This document shows, in pieces, positions 1 through 10,180 of a stretch of DNA of 27,799 bases. A model generated the notes under the pieces. That model had not been told where the DNA came from. It saw nothing but the letters and a program-made list of their open reading frames with translations, and made no database searches. A program made the translations under genes and the position numbers. The stretch is taken from NCBI GenBank assembly GCA_032718475.1, contig JAUCBJ010001024.1, forward strand, positions 1 through 27,799, in the 5' to 3' direction. Position 1 is the first letter of the stretch; every line of letters starts with the position of its first letter. This DNA is from Nemertoderma westbladi (taxonomy: Eukaryota; Xenacoelomorpha; Nemertodermatida; Nemertodermatidae).

Positions 1-838
1 GATCGAATTTATTAATAATTATTGTATGAAATATGATTGTATTTTTACATAATTATTAGTTCTATACTAATTCTCGTTGTCTCTTTTATTTAAAATAAAA
101 AGTCGGTTCCTTATCGGGCCGCTAGGCCCGTCACTAGTTATGATTTGTGACTTTCTATTTGAGCTATTTGGCAATACAATATATGTTGGGGCTATGAAAC
201 TTACAGGATTTCGCTGACTAACACATTGGAATATTATATTATTTGTACTTTAAGCTATAATTTAGTTTGTTTATTGGTGTGAGTATTTCGCAGATGGCTT
301 TGGCATTTGGGGAGATAAATACACATAAAATGAGTCACTAAAAAAAGCGCAAATAATATTTTAATATACAAGTAGCATGGAAAACAGTCAGTAAGAGGGA
401 ATAATTCTTGGGTAGTAATTAAATAATATGTTTTGTATTAATTTAAAATATATTGTAAAAAATTATCAATGTGGAATTAGACTAATCAGATACAATTATA
501 ATTTCAGTTGACTCCAGGGCTAGTCCATTGGAAAATACATTGGCCATGTGAAATGTAGAACAGACTTTATGTTGTTTTATTTCACTTTTACAGCACCTCC
601 TGGAGAAGTATATCTGGCTTTCACTAGGAACTATAGTAGTTAGTTACAGGCTAGGTTGAATATAAACAAAACAATAAACGTTTTAGTATCTGAGAAAATT
701 GTAAGATATGAAAAGCGCTATTAAACATTAAATAAATACATAAAAAACAAAAGTGAAAACCTATTCTTCACATATAATCTTCACGTTTTATTTTCACTAA
801 ACTTGTTACATGATCGATAAAGAAAATACACCAATCAT
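1..838. other. No gene seen, AT-rich
   Basis: This stretch is AT-rich with stops in all frames and no recognisable coding or RNA gene. The only small structure I note is a perfect 6 bp inverted repeat with a 4 nt loop (CGGGCC GCTA GGCCCG) at 115-130. It may be intergenic or an intron of an upstream gene; the sequence does not decide. Confidence 0.5.
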
Positions 839-889
839 GGGAAATGAACAGGTTACAGTGGCGGTGTTTTCTAACCATAACAATAAACG
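839..889 (-). repeat. Copy of dispersed 'GTTTATTG...CTGTAACCTG' repeat
   Basis: Read on the - strand, this matches a motif of about 50 bp seen at several other places: GTTTATTGTT, a GGTTAGAAAA-like block, then CACTGTAACCTG followed by CTCCTTTCC-like sequence. The other copies are at 7429, 7500, 9526 (-), 18597, 20276 and 21925. Two of those lie inside the TIRs of the large MULE, so this may be a solo fragment of that transposon family. It is seen by eye only and has no coding content. Confidence 0.55.
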
Positions 890-944
890 ATACTCAATAA
901 AACTATGGTGATATATGGTCGATACAAAAAAATACTCCATGAGA

Positions 945-1380
945 CATATTCACTCCATGAGCCTGCCAAAGTACAAGATTATGCACTGGCTGGTCCTCAC
1001 GGCGAAAGCAATGTCCTGCAAAGCGGAGGCGATTTTGTTCTAGCGTCAAGCTTGGGGGAACCAATGAGACACCTCCAATGTTATATAGTGTCTGGTTGGA
1101 GATGTGTGCATTGTACTTGACACAATGAACCCGGCGTAGCATTCTTGTGAATGTGCCATCCAGAGATTTGGTGTCCTCAGCAGTTAGAGCCCAGCATGGA
1201 CTCCCATAGAGGAGTACTGGAACTACTGCTGCTCTAAATAATCGGACCTTAAGTTTCCGATTAATTCTCGGTGACTTCCAAAGCCTGGAAAGCCTATTCA
1301 AAGCTGCCCATGCCTTTCCGAATTCGAATTACGTATTCGAAGGTCCTCACCTGTCTTCCGGATCCATGATCCCAGGTAAC
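945..1380 (-). pseudogene. LINE (non-LTR retrotransposon) fragment, RT C-terminal region
   Basis: The - strand encodes the segment after the catalytic domain of a LINE reverse transcriptase. Readable blocks are LNRLSRLWKSPRINRK, LLYGSPCWALTAEDTKSLDG, MLRRVHCVK and the GHCFRRED box. It is a close copy of the same part of the element at 4710-5633. The frame breaks near 1321, where extra bases (GAATTCGAATTA) sit compared with that copy. The 3' end is lost near 945 and the 5' end stops abruptly at 1380, where a different LINE begins in the opposite direction. The 'LLYG..CW.LT' and 'GH..RR.D' boxes are usual for RTE-like and related LINE clades; the clade is inferred. Confidence 0.85.
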
Positions 1381-2193
1381 ATGACTAATGGAACGAAACA
1401 GGGAGGTATACTCTCGCCGTTGCTGTATAATGTATATATTGACGATCTGAGTAAGGAGCTCACAGAGGCTGGTGTTGGTTGTTACGTCGACTGCATCAGA
1501 TTGAACCATATATGTTATGCTGATGATATGTGCCTGATTTCGAATTCTATTTTCGGTTTACAACGGTTAATTGACATTGCCGTTAAATATGCTGATATTA
1601 ATTCAATTATATTTAACACGAAAAAGTCTAAGTGTTTATACTTCCTCCCGAAAGGATCGTCAGTTATTCGGCGCCCTAATGTGTTTCTGTATGGTGTTGC
1701 TATTGAAATTGTAAATAAATTCAATTATTTAGGCCATATTTTACATTGTACAATGGATGATGACTATGATATTCTTAACCAAACTTGTAAGTTATATTCT
1801 AGAGCTAATTTTATTATTAGGAAATTTAGCGGCTGTGCAAATAATGTAAAAGTGCAATTGTTCCGTGCATTCTGTACCCCGATTTATTGTAATGCCTTAT
1901 GGGCTAGGCGTAATTACTCAGATCGTATCCACAGTAAACTTAAAGTAGCCTATAATAATTGCGCAAGGCGATTATTTGGGTTACCAAGAGTTACTGATGG
2001 ACAGACATCGAGTATTTCACTAGCGCTCGGTATGTTGAATATACCACTATTTATACATATCAGATATAGATCAGTAACCAGTCTATTTGATCGTATAAAC
2101 AAGATAGATAATACACTATTGCAAGCATTAAATACGGCAGTAGTTAAGATATCACGAATACGTGAAATGAAAGACCCTGTATTTCTAACCTAA
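1381..2193 (+). pseudogene. LINE reverse transcriptase fragment (YADD box)
   Basis: The open frame from 1366 to 2193 (275 codons) encodes the central and C-terminal part of a non-LTR reverse transcriptase. Residues 11-22 (KQGGILSPLLYN) are the RT substrate-binding block, and YADD at 51-54 is the catalytic box. Further on come FNTKKSK, FNYLGHIL, a thumb-like region with VQLFRAFCTPIYCNALW, and KLKVAYNNCARRLFGLPR, typical of CR1/L2-like LINEs. The first five codons (MIPGN) are antisense sequence of the neighbouring LINE, so the real element starts at about 1381 and lacks the endonuclease and the RT N-terminus. The frame is intact to its stop. The 3' flank ends in a (TAA)n tail near 2365-2384, plausible as the element's own 3' end. 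It belongs to a different family from its neighbour. Confidence 0.88.
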
Positions 2194-2384
2194 ATGTGTA
2201 TAATCGCGAACAATATGAGTAAATAGTTATTGTTTTTCTTCTTTTTTCTTTTTTCTTTTTAATAATATATTCATAGAAGTTAGTTACCATGTTGTATGAT
2301 ATATATATTTTGTGATCATATATAATAAATAATTTTACTATGTGCAATTGCATGAAATAAAGAATATAATAATAATAATAATAA
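2194..2384 (+). repeat. LINE 3' untranslated region with (TAA)n tail
   Basis: Non-coding AT-rich sequence follows the RT stop codon and ends in a run of ATAATAATAATAATAA at 2365-2384. Short microsatellite tails at the 3' terminus are known for CR1/L2-like elements, so I take this as the 3' end of the LINE at 1381-2193. Confidence 0.5.
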
Positions 2385-2389
2385 AATGG

Positions 2390-3245
2390 GCCTACTGTAC
2401 AGCTGTTAGTACAGTAGTATACACAAGTATACAAGTCTACTTGTCAGCTTGTTGTATTGTATAGGCCTACACAAGCATATGCCTATGTATAGGCCTACTG
2501 AAAATAGCCTATCTGAATATAGGCCCTATGCTATATCTGGCGAACTCACCTCCTTATTTAAAATTGTATCGATATTTGAAGTAGTTTGCAGCTCAAACTT
2601 CCAAAACATGATTTGGTACCCGGTATGCAAAGTTATAAATAATTCATAAATACTATAATAAATAAGGGACTGCAGAGCGGCGATAGCAGGATTAAAAATA
2701 TTTATATAAATAAAACAAAGAAATGTAGGCTTACCGGTAATGCTAAAATAAAGGCTGGAATTGAAATACCTAGGCCTACTGAAATACAGCAAAATATTAT
2801 TAGTTCTATAGAATAGACAGATAAACAGATAAAGTAATAAAGGCGAATTTTAATTAGACCTTGCAGCCTTGTAAAGAAGTTATAGGGCTGTAGGTTGGTA
2901 GGGCTAGGGCAGTAGGGCAGGGCTCTACTGTCAAATGTGTTACATCTGTACATACCGGTAACCGGCAGACCGGTAAGCAGCAAGCAGGTACCGTACGTGG
3001 TAAGTACAAAGTACCGGTACAATACCGGTTGCTTAAACAAATGCAGAATTGTTACCGGTACTGGGTACCGGCTGACCGGTTAGCAGGCTGGGAGGGCCTG
3101 ATGCCTGAGGGTAGTGTTTCAGTTCTGCCAGTACCGGTATGCAGTTGCAGTATGTAGCAGTAGCATACGCCAGTACGCTGTATCCAGTCTGCCAATCCAC
3201 TTTCCAGTCAGCCAATACAGCAGTAGGTACCGGTACCCTGGTACC
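2390..3245. repeat. Palindrome-rich noncoding stretch (TAGGCCTA / TACCGGTA)
   Basis: No gene is seen. The region is crowded with two self-complementary octamers: TAGGCCTA-type sites near 2462, 2491 and 2771, and TACCGGTA-type sites near 2732, 2953, 3012, 3053, 3133 and 3228. There are also many half sites (ACCGGT, GGTACC) and repeated CAGTA words. The open frames here on both strands look like by-products of the repeated words. Similar clusters occur at 6920-7110, 8380-8960, 19620-19950 and 23760-24010. Confidence 0.6.
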
Positions 3246-3491
3246 TAACGACCTAATTTTATTATGTCAAATTCATTTCTTAATGTACTGATATATGTTT
3301 TTATGTCACACTAATGTTTTACTGTATATTTTTTTAGACTGAGACTATTCATGCAATATTGTTAGTTGTCGGTATTGTACATGGATTAATATTAAGTTGT
3401 AGGAAATTTAGTGTTGTCTTTCACCTATTAGTGTTAATTTTTAACCTTGGTGATTTTCTCCCTCTATTAATTATTGTATAATATATGAGGT

Positions 3492-3526
<35 letters not shown>

Positions 3527-3678
3527 AGTAATAATACCTGAATCCTGCTGTACTGTAATACTGCCTGACTGCTGTACTGCAGTACTGCTGTAGGCCTACC
3601 AACTGCCTACTGTAATACGTTCTGCTACTGGCAGACTGGTCACCTCCAACCTCGGCGCACTGCCACTTCACCGCAGGT
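3246..3678. other. No gene; (TAA)n microsatellite
   Basis: AT-rich DNA with no recognisable gene. It contains a (TAA)n microsatellite at about 3493-3525, followed by a stretch of degenerate CTGTACTG/CAGTACTG words to about 3640. Confidence 0.6.
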
Positions 3679-3758
3679 CACCTCGCCGCAGATAATGTGC
3701 GGCGAGGTGTCTCACTGTGAATGCCATTTCGCCGCAAATTATCGGACACCTCGCCGCA
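3679..3758. repeat. Hairpin and repeats of CACCTCGCCGCA
   Basis: The 12-mer CACCTCGCCGCA at 3679-3690 is followed after 7 nt by its exact reverse complement at 3698-3709, giving a perfect hairpin. The same 12-mer recurs at 3747-3758, and degenerate forms (CACTTCACCGCA before, ATTTCGCCGCA after) lie on both sides. The GC-rich arms stand out in AT-rich surroundings. It could be the remnant of a small inverted-repeat element; the function is unknown. Confidence 0.6.
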
Positions 3759-3822
3759 AGTCAATATTAATCATTTATTTCTATATTTACAGGGAAGCCT
3801 ATTAAGTCTAGTTATGGCATTG

Positions 3823-4405
3823 GGGGCCGTCCAAGTATGACGTCTGCACTTTTCCCCAAAATGTTGACCCCCTCCCTCCCCTAAATCAGATGTCATCAGA
3901 TAGGCATTGACCCCCCCCCCCCCTCCCCCAAATCAGATTTAAAAAAAATTTTGTAATAAACTATTATATTATTATGAAGATTATTTAGAATTACTTGTAA
4001 ATCATTCAATTATTATTTTTAATCAAATTATGAATTATATAATTATAGTAAATTATTAATTAATATTATAACATAATAATAGTTATTCAATCAGCCAGGG
4101 ACTGATTCTATCCTCACTAATAGACAGAATTGTAGTACTGCAGTCTCTAACAATCATTAGCTTAGGATTAATGTTTCATTTTCAGGCGAACCCCAGTACC
4201 GCAGTACCCCAGTAAAGCACGCGTCCCAATCACTGAAACATGGTGACTGGTAACAGAAACAGAAGGTCGCACCTATCAATTAACATGCTGACGTCAGATT
4301 TTGGCTGACCCCCTCCCCTCCCCTCATCAGCACGTCATCAGATTTTCCCAACCCCCCCCCCCCCCCCCCCCCACTAAAGTGCTGACGTCATACTTGGACG
4401 GCCCC
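3823..4405. mobile_element. 583 bp non-autonomous DNA transposon (MITE) with TIRs
   Basis: The left end (GGGGCCGTCCAAGTATGACG, then TCTGCACTTT) is repeated inverted at the right end with one mismatch over about 30 bp. A TTG trinucleotide flanks both ends (3820-3822 and 4406-4408), consistent with a 3 bp target duplication, although so short a duplication is weak by itself. Just inside each TIR lie TGACCCCCTCCCTCCCC-like blocks, CAGAT..TCATCAGAT words and C homopolymers (3911-3923 and 4352-4372). The centre is AT-rich and non-coding, so the element would need a transposase from elsewhere. The superfamily is not assigned. Confidence 0.85.
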
Positions 4406-4408
4406 TTG

Positions 4409-4709
4409 GACCGTATTATAAGAAGAAATAAATTAATATGGTAAGGTTTGTTGTTCTATTATAATTACTGTATTATTATAGATATACAGTGAGAGTATTT
4501 GAGTAACGTATGACATGACATGACATAGACCTACTGTACTGACTGACCAAGGCCATCTAAATAACAGGCCATGACAAGGACCATGACAAGGCAAAATTAT
4601 CATAGGCTGACTGCTTAATTATCAAATATTATATTTTCCACGAATGCAGGGTCCATCCAGGAGAAATAGGCTAGGACTAGGATCGGCATGATGCATTGCA
4701 GCTGCATTT
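4409..4709. other. No gene seen
   Basis: Non-coding sequence between the MITE and the next LINE. It includes a short TGACA repeat (near 4510-4527) and a doubled GGCCATGACAAGG-like word (near 4567-4592). The part next to 4709 may include the 3' untranslated region of the LINE to the right. Confidence 0.4.
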
Positions 4710-5633
4710 TTAAGAATGCTGTGCCGGCTTATCGACAAAATTGTACCGCCACAACTCCCTATCACCCATGACATTTGCTAGATCATCCGCATCTTCAAGG
4801 CCAGTGTCCTTTAAGATGCGTCTCAAGAAAGTCATGGGCTGTCCACCATGCTTATTCACTCCATGAGGCTGCCAAAGTACAAGATTATGCACTGGCTGGT
4901 CCTCACGGCGAAAGCAATGTCCTGCAAGGCGGAGGCGATTTTGTTCTAGTGTCAAGCTTGGGGGAACCAATGAGACACCTCCAATGTTATATAGTGTCTG
5001 GTTGGAGATGTGTGCATTGAACTTGACACAATGAACCCGGCGTAGCATTCTTGTGAATGTGCCGTCCAGAGATTTGGTGTCCTCAGCAGTTAGAGCCCAG
5101 CATGGACTCCCATAGAGGAGTACTGGAACTACTGCTGCTCTAAATATCCGGACCTTAAGTTTCCGATTAATTCTCGGTGACTTCCAAATCCTGGAAAGCC
5201 TATTCAAGGCTGCCCATGCCTTTCCCTTATGTATTCGAAGGTCCTCACCTGACTTCCGGATACATGATCCCAGGTAACAGAAGTCATCCACATGCTCAAG
5301 CATACCATCTTTTGAGCTTATGCTCATCCGATCAGAGACTTGCTGAGGACATTCAAAGTTAACTGTCAAAATTTTGGTCTTTCTGGAGTTAATAAAAAGA
5401 CCAACACTAGAAGCAGCATGTTCTAATGAGCTGAGGAGCCGTTGGGCTCCCTCTAGTGATTCTGAGAGTACTCCTAAGTCATCAGCAAAGTCTAGATAAG
5501 TTAGGTACTTGGCAGGATTTCCTCGACTTCTGGAGCCAGTAGGTGCTATCATCACCCCATCATCATTATGATGATCTAAGGACATGCGTAGAACATAGTC
5601 AACAACAATTATGAATAAGTCTGCTACAATCTG
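4710..5633 (-). pseudogene. 5'-truncated LINE, RT with FADD box to C-terminus
   Basis: An open frame of 291 codons from ATG 5585 extends in frame back to about 5633 through LFIIVVDYVLRMSLD, an RT motif, so the ATG is internal and not a true start. FADD at residues 33-36 is the catalytic box. It is followed by INSRKTKIL, VDDFCYLGS, WKSPRINRKLKVR, LLYGSPCWALT, GHCFRRED and a GGQPMTFLRRILKDTG terminus. The order matches RTE-like or related LINEs. The endonuclease and the RT N-terminus are missing, as expected of 5' truncation during insertion. CTGCTACAA is duplicated at the 5' junction (5621-5639). Fragments of the same family lie at 945-1380 and 25764-25978. Confidence 0.9.
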
Positions 5634-5786
5634 CTACAAGTGTAAAAAACTTTGGGCCAGTGATACAAAAAAAATCAGAAGATTTGGGTGGTGTGCGATG
5701 TGTGCGATAAATATTGGTCATGCACCAGCTGCTTACCAGTTAATTTCGATTACGATGCAGAATTTGTCTGCGATCACTGTTCATAA
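5632..5786 (+). pseudogene. PHD-type zinc finger remnant, frameshifted
   Basis: The first frame reads CYKCKKLWASDTKKI. After a one-step frame change near 5680 the sequence reads IWVVCDVCDKYW, SCTSC and EFVCDHC, then stops at 5784-5786. Together this resembles the C-x2-C ... W-x2-C-D-x-C-x2-W ... F-x-C-x2-C pattern of PHD-like fingers found at the C-terminus of some invertebrate transposon proteins. The usual His position is not clear (the YWSC segment is degenerate). The 5' part is missing, cut where the LINE insertion begins. I infer a transposon protein relic; a host PHD exon relic is the alternative. Confidence 0.45.
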
Positions 5787-6920
5787 AGGAATTGCATGAT
5801 CTACAATACTGCTATATTCAATAAATAATTGATCTATTATCTTTTCTACCATAATAACTACCGGTATATTAATTACCACTGACTTGCCTCATCATAATGA
5901 ACATACTGTATTACGTTCCATTCCCTGCTGCCCTTGGCCGGGATTAGGGAATTATATAGATGAATTTCAAACTGCTTTTCTTTCTATTATGATATAATAA
6001 TTAATAGTATCAGAAGGTATATAACTCATTGGGTATTGAAATTGTCAATAATATGTTAAAATTATTTACAATTATTTGTTACACATAAATATCTGACAAG
6101 TGGGTGATGAAAAAAACAGCCTTTATTGTGTCTAAAACATTTAAATACTTAATGTGTGCTGGTTACGAGAGCAACCTCATAAGCAGACCTTGGTTCTAAA
6201 GTATTTAATCTGACGAATAATTTTGAAAATTTAACTTTTAAATTGAATAATATATAATATATAATAATAATACTGAAGAAGGCATGGGTGGGATCCGAAA
6301 CTTGTCATGCATGTTTCCCTTATCCATGTTACTAATCATGATTCATTTCAAGCACCCATCGTTTATCAGACGCTTGCAGTGATGTTCCGAAAGTATGGCA
6401 ATTTTGGAAAGTTTCAATTTTCCAGATGATAGTATGGAGGTCTGACTTGATGGTGGTACATAAAAATTGTACCACAGAACCCCCCTTTGTTATATCTAAC
6501 TATTTACGAAATGTTTTGGGCTACCCACTAATCAGACCACTCTAACTCAAGCCTCAAAAAGACAAAATTTGTCGAAAAGTCCAATCTTTGGCCACATAGA
6601 AAAGTTGGTCTGACAAGTGGGTGGTATTTATTCATGGTTTTAATGTGTATGAGACCTATTTATGTGTACAATAAACATATAATGACACTCCACCCACTAG
6701 TCAGAAAGATTTTCTGTAGGTTTCAATATGGTTTCATTGTGGATATGTTCGTATAAATCTCAAACTTTGAACTGGAATATCTCGAAAACCAATACACCAT
6801 CATCCAGTCATCAGAAATATTTCATCAGGTGTCATTTTATACCATTTCCGACCATATATCCAAAAATAAACGAAATCGATGACCCCATGCCACCGCGATT
6901 TGTCGAATTTGGATGGAATT
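5787..6920. other. No gene; possible right end of a transposon relative
   Basis: AT-rich sequence with no supported gene. The last 45 bases (about 6875-6920, TTTGTCGAATTTGGATGGAATT on the + strand) resemble the right TIR of the 3.2 kb transposon at 12140-15371 (TTTGTTGAATTTGGCTGGAATA), preceded in both by a CCACC-like block. Repeated TCTGACAAGTGGGTG and CACCCACTAGTCAGA words occur at 6090, 6610 and 6690. This may be a degenerate non-autonomous relative; I could not place its left end. Confidence 0.35.
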
Positions 6921-7217
6921 AGGCCTACCCTATAGCAGAGGTCAGCAGGTACCGGTAGTTAGTTAGTTCAGTAGTACAGTAGTTTCAGACTGCTGGACTG
7001 TGAGACTGTACTGCTGTACTGCAGTACTGTACTCAGGTACCGCAGTACCGGCTGACCGGCAGACCGGTACTATACTGCTATATCTCTGTCAGTCTGTATC
7101 TGTACCGGTATATACTAATATAGGCAGATGGGCCAACTCTGTACCTACTGTACAGTCTCGCTCTGGTCTACTGCAGTACTGGTCTAATCTGTCTGCTGGT
7201 CTGTCTGTGATCAGATA
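6921..7217. other. Palindrome-rich DNA directly upstream of the DCTN3 start
   Basis: This is the proximal upstream region or 5' untranslated region of the gene starting at 7218. It is dense in GTACCGGTA, ACCGGC and CTGTACTGCAGTACTG self-complementary words. I see no TATA box at a convincing distance and cannot place a transcription start. The 72-codon frame ending just before the ATG is low-complexity and not believable as a gene. Confidence 0.4.
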
Positions 7218-7337
7218 ATGGATTCATGTAAAGATGAAAGCTTCACCGGTCAGTTGAAAGACTTGGAGAGACGGGTGGATGACTTAAATGCGCTCGTTAT
7301 CGGTCAGAATGGAAAGGACAACGTTAACGTGGATGAG
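7218..7337 (+). CDS. DCTN3: Dynactin subunit 3 (p24), first coding exon
   Basis: ATG at 7218 opens 40 codons that end exactly at a GAG|GTAGGC splice donor in phase 0. The peptide has the polar coiled-coil-like start LKDLERRVDDLNALV followed by IGQNGKDN, comparable to the N-terminus of animal dynactin p24 ('ARVEELERWVYG' in human). Joined to the phase 0 exon at 25349 it gives a continuous helix-rich N-terminal region of the right length. Dynactin p24 is a structural subunit of the shoulder/sidearm of dynactin, the dynein cofactor on microtubules. This exon alone would be a weak call; the downstream exon carries most of the weight. The donor lies inside a TAGGCCTA palindrome (GAGGTAGGCCTATG). 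The upstream in-frame TAA at 7209-7218 region supports this ATG as the start only loosely. Confidence 0.7.
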
Positions 7338-7428
7338 GTAGGCCTATGTAAGTTATAGTTCATATCCGTACCGACCTGACCGATATGATATGATATAAGT
7401 ATGAAATACCTTATGTTATTGAGATAAT

Positions 7429-7536
7429 GTTTATTGTTTTGGTTAGAAAAGCCCACCACTGTAACCTGCTCCTTTCCGTTAATTAAGTAATGGAGATTAG
7501 TTTATTGTTTTGGTTAGAAAAGACCACCACTGTAAC
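7429..7536 (+). repeat. Two direct copies of the dispersed 'GTTTATTG...CTGTAAC' repeat
   Basis: GTTTATTGTTTTGGTTAGAA begins at 7429 and again at 7500. Each copy continues into CCACCACTGTAAC; the first also has CTGTAACCTGCTCCTTTCC. The two copies are 71 bp apart, so this is a partial tandem duplication of the motif present in the MULE arms. Confidence 0.65.
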
Positions 7537-9237
7537 ACCATCGGTCAAGTCGGTACGCATATGAACGATAACCGGTATGTATCATCGTCTGACATCGTCT
7601 TCAGTTGATTTGTGTTTTGATGAATATTTTTCTTATACAGGTAGACCTGGGCTTAGGGGTCATTCTCACAAATTACTTGTTTCCCATTCACGTCTTTTAA
7701 TCTCAAAATACTTTTTTTCTAATACAGTAATAGGGTGGTGCCTGTATGGAACTCATTACCTCAATCTCTAGTAGATTCGCCAACCCCAAATATTTTTTCA
7801 GTTCGATTAATGGATATTGATTTTCAAGATTTTTGCCACTTTGACCGATAATTTCAATTTTTGGGCCCCCGTAAGTGCTATATTGCCTGGGTGGTCTTCT
7901 CCTCTTTCCAAATTATTTGTCTTTATTTTATGCAAGTATACAGTACGTTTTTTTCTGTGTAAATTATGTATTGTTGTTTTTGTATACAGGGCGAAGTACA
8001 TTACATATACTGTACGAATTATGCACATTGCATAGGAGTTTGAATTCAATGTGCTCCTTATTTTATGGTCGACTTTTACCAGGGTTAATCCGTGCGTATT
8101 TTAAATTTTTCTTTTTAATTAATATTGAAAATATTTTGTTTTACTTTAATTTTAACGAAATTAAGTGTAATTATTAAGTACCGATAATTTGTTCTGTGTC
8201 TCTAATCTCTACAGTACTTCACAGCAGTAACATGCTAATGCATTATTAGTTCATTAGTTCCTAAATACTGTATATTTAATTGTGCCTTTTAAAATGAATG
8301 TTTATGTGAATTATTAAAGAGTGTATTAAACTAAACTAAACTGATCGCTGGATCGTATACAATACTCTGATCTGATACTGATACTATAGTGTACCGGTGT
8401 AGCAGAGAATTTCCATCCCCATAAATATTCACCCCACGGATAAATTTCACTAGGCTGCCAGGCTGCTAGGTGCTAGGCCCTACTGCAGTACTGCCCTAGT
8501 CAACTAGTGCTGTAGTGTAGTGTCTGAGTGTATTTTCACGCCCCGGCTGCCGGGTTAGAATTCATTAGGCACTACATAGCAGACTAGGCTACTAGGGGTA
8601 ATATCCATTTGAGGCCAGAGGCACAGTGGTAAGAAATTTTTTGGTCGATTCCCCCTATGCCCGTCGCCGTCAGCCCGTCTGCCCGTGGCGAAACACTTAT
8701 ACTTTTTTTCAAACATGTACATACATGCACTGTAATACAGTACGGTAATATAATAGGCACTAATCAGCTAATTGCTTAATACTGTAATAATAATCTGACT
8801 TTAAACAGTTAAAAAAACGTACCTACTAAAAAATGATCGATTAATTAAAAATTTCTTATATACCGGTAGGCCTACTTTATATTATATATATCATATATAG
8901 GCCTATATATATATCCTATAGGCCTATATTATATACCCGGTACAGCGGTACCGGTATACTCTATATTCTGATATTGCTTATATCTGTATAGGTTATAGGT
9001 ATATAATTCTGTAATTACTTATAAATTACATAATTAACTAAAAAAACTATTATTAAAAATTTATTAACTATTAATTACAAGAATAATACTTTATTACTAC
9101 CGTCGTACATTACTACTTACTATATTGTAAAGTTATATATTTAAAAAGTACGATATTAACTAAAAATTATAATTAATACATGCAACTGAACTGAACAGTG
9201 AACAAGTATGGGCCACAATCTGACAATTTCAACTAAA
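7537..9237. other. Intronic, no gene seen; palindrome cluster at 8380-8960
   Basis: AT-rich DNA with no supported coding exon. The 60-100 codon frames near 7577-8177 have no recognisable motif and biased AT codons. From about 8380 to 8960 the TAGGCCTA and TACCGGTA octamers reappear, with a notable ATATAGGCCTATAT / CCTATAGGCCTATAT cluster at 8893-8932. The region sits within the long first intron of DCTN3. Confidence 0.5.
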
Positions 9238-9248
9238 CCTATGGGACT
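9238..9248. repeat. Left 11 bp target-site duplication of the large MULE
   Basis: CCTATGGGACT here is repeated exactly at 18924-18934, immediately outside the two ends of the inverted-repeat element. Target duplications of 9-11 bp are characteristic of Mutator-like transposons. Confidence 0.85.
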
Positions 9249-10180
9249 GGATACATGACCGAACGTAATCAGGACCGAATGTAACATAATTTTTACGAAT
9301 CGAACGTAACCTCAATTATGTTACATTGGATCCTATAACTATGTTACATTGGATCTATAAATTACTAAGCCCGAATGTAACATACATTTATTTTTGTTCT
9401 ATCTATTTATAATATTTGTTTTAATTTCAGGGATTAACTGATGAAACGCGTCTTCGTTTATTTAAAGGAGGATAAGAAACGGATTCTCAATGATAACCTT
9501 AGAGTTGGGTAATTTAGAATCAGTAAGGGAAAGGAGCAGGTTACAATGGCACGTTATTCTAACAATACAATAAACGAAAACATAATAGAATATGTTACAG
9601 TTTTATTTTTGAAAAGAGTACAGTCATCTGTTATTTCTGTATGTTCGAAGTAACCCCCCCCCCCCCCCCCCCCCCCCCATTCCCAACGCCAACCTAAATG
9701 ATATAGTATGAATGATTATGTACGTACTGTATGTATGAAATAGTGTAATTCATAAAATTTAATACAGTGAATAGTTATTTAAATTTGTTTCGGCAAATAT
9801 TTGTTTGACTAAAGGAAAAATATACGTGAATATTGTTATTAAAAATTTGTTTCGTCAGATATTTGACTTAAAGGAAACAAATACAGTGAAATCATGTGTT
9901 ATTTGCGTCGAATCTACCCCCCCCCCCCCCCAGTCCCAACCTGAATGATACAGTATGTATGATTATCTACTGTATGTATGAGATAGTGTAATTCATACAA
10001 TTGAATACAGTGAATAGTTGATTCAATGGTTAAATTTGTTTCGTCAGATATTTGACTCAAAGGAAAGAAACACAGTGAAATCATGTGTTATTTGCGTCGA
10101 ATCGACCCCCCCCCCCCCCCCCCCCCCAGTCCCAACCTGAATGATACAGTATGTATCATTATCTATGTATGAGTGGAAAT
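9249..10180 (+). repeat. Left long TIR of the MULE, with three C tracts
   Basis: The outer 130 bases hold repeated GAATGTAACAT / TATGTTACATT words in both orientations (9278, 9318, 9340, 9372), which could be transposase binding sites. Inside lie C homopolymers at 9654-9678, 9917-9931 and 10106-10127. Each is followed by (A/T)TCCCAAC..CAACCT or CAGTCCCAACCTGAATGATA. The sequence between the tracts repeats in tandem with a period of roughly 190-250 bp (GTGTAATTCATA ... AATACAGTGAATAGTT ... TTTGTTTCGTCAGATATTTG ... TTATTTGCGTCGAAT). The right arm carries two tracts instead of three, so the arms have diverged in copy number. Confidence 0.8.

Noticed and set aside
2144-3215. Several 60-110 codon frames on both strands
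   Set aside because: Low-complexity or palindrome-rich sequence with no recognisable motif; typical chance frames.
7577-8177. Frames of 64-100 codons with hydrophobic stretches
   Set aside because: AT-rich codons make Phe/Leu/Tyr/Ile runs by chance. No splice-site or homology support was found.
9654-10127. C homopolymers considered as telomere- or centromere-like
   Set aside because: They are simple homopolymer tracts inside transposon arms, mirrored as G tracts in the other arm. No telomeric unit is present.
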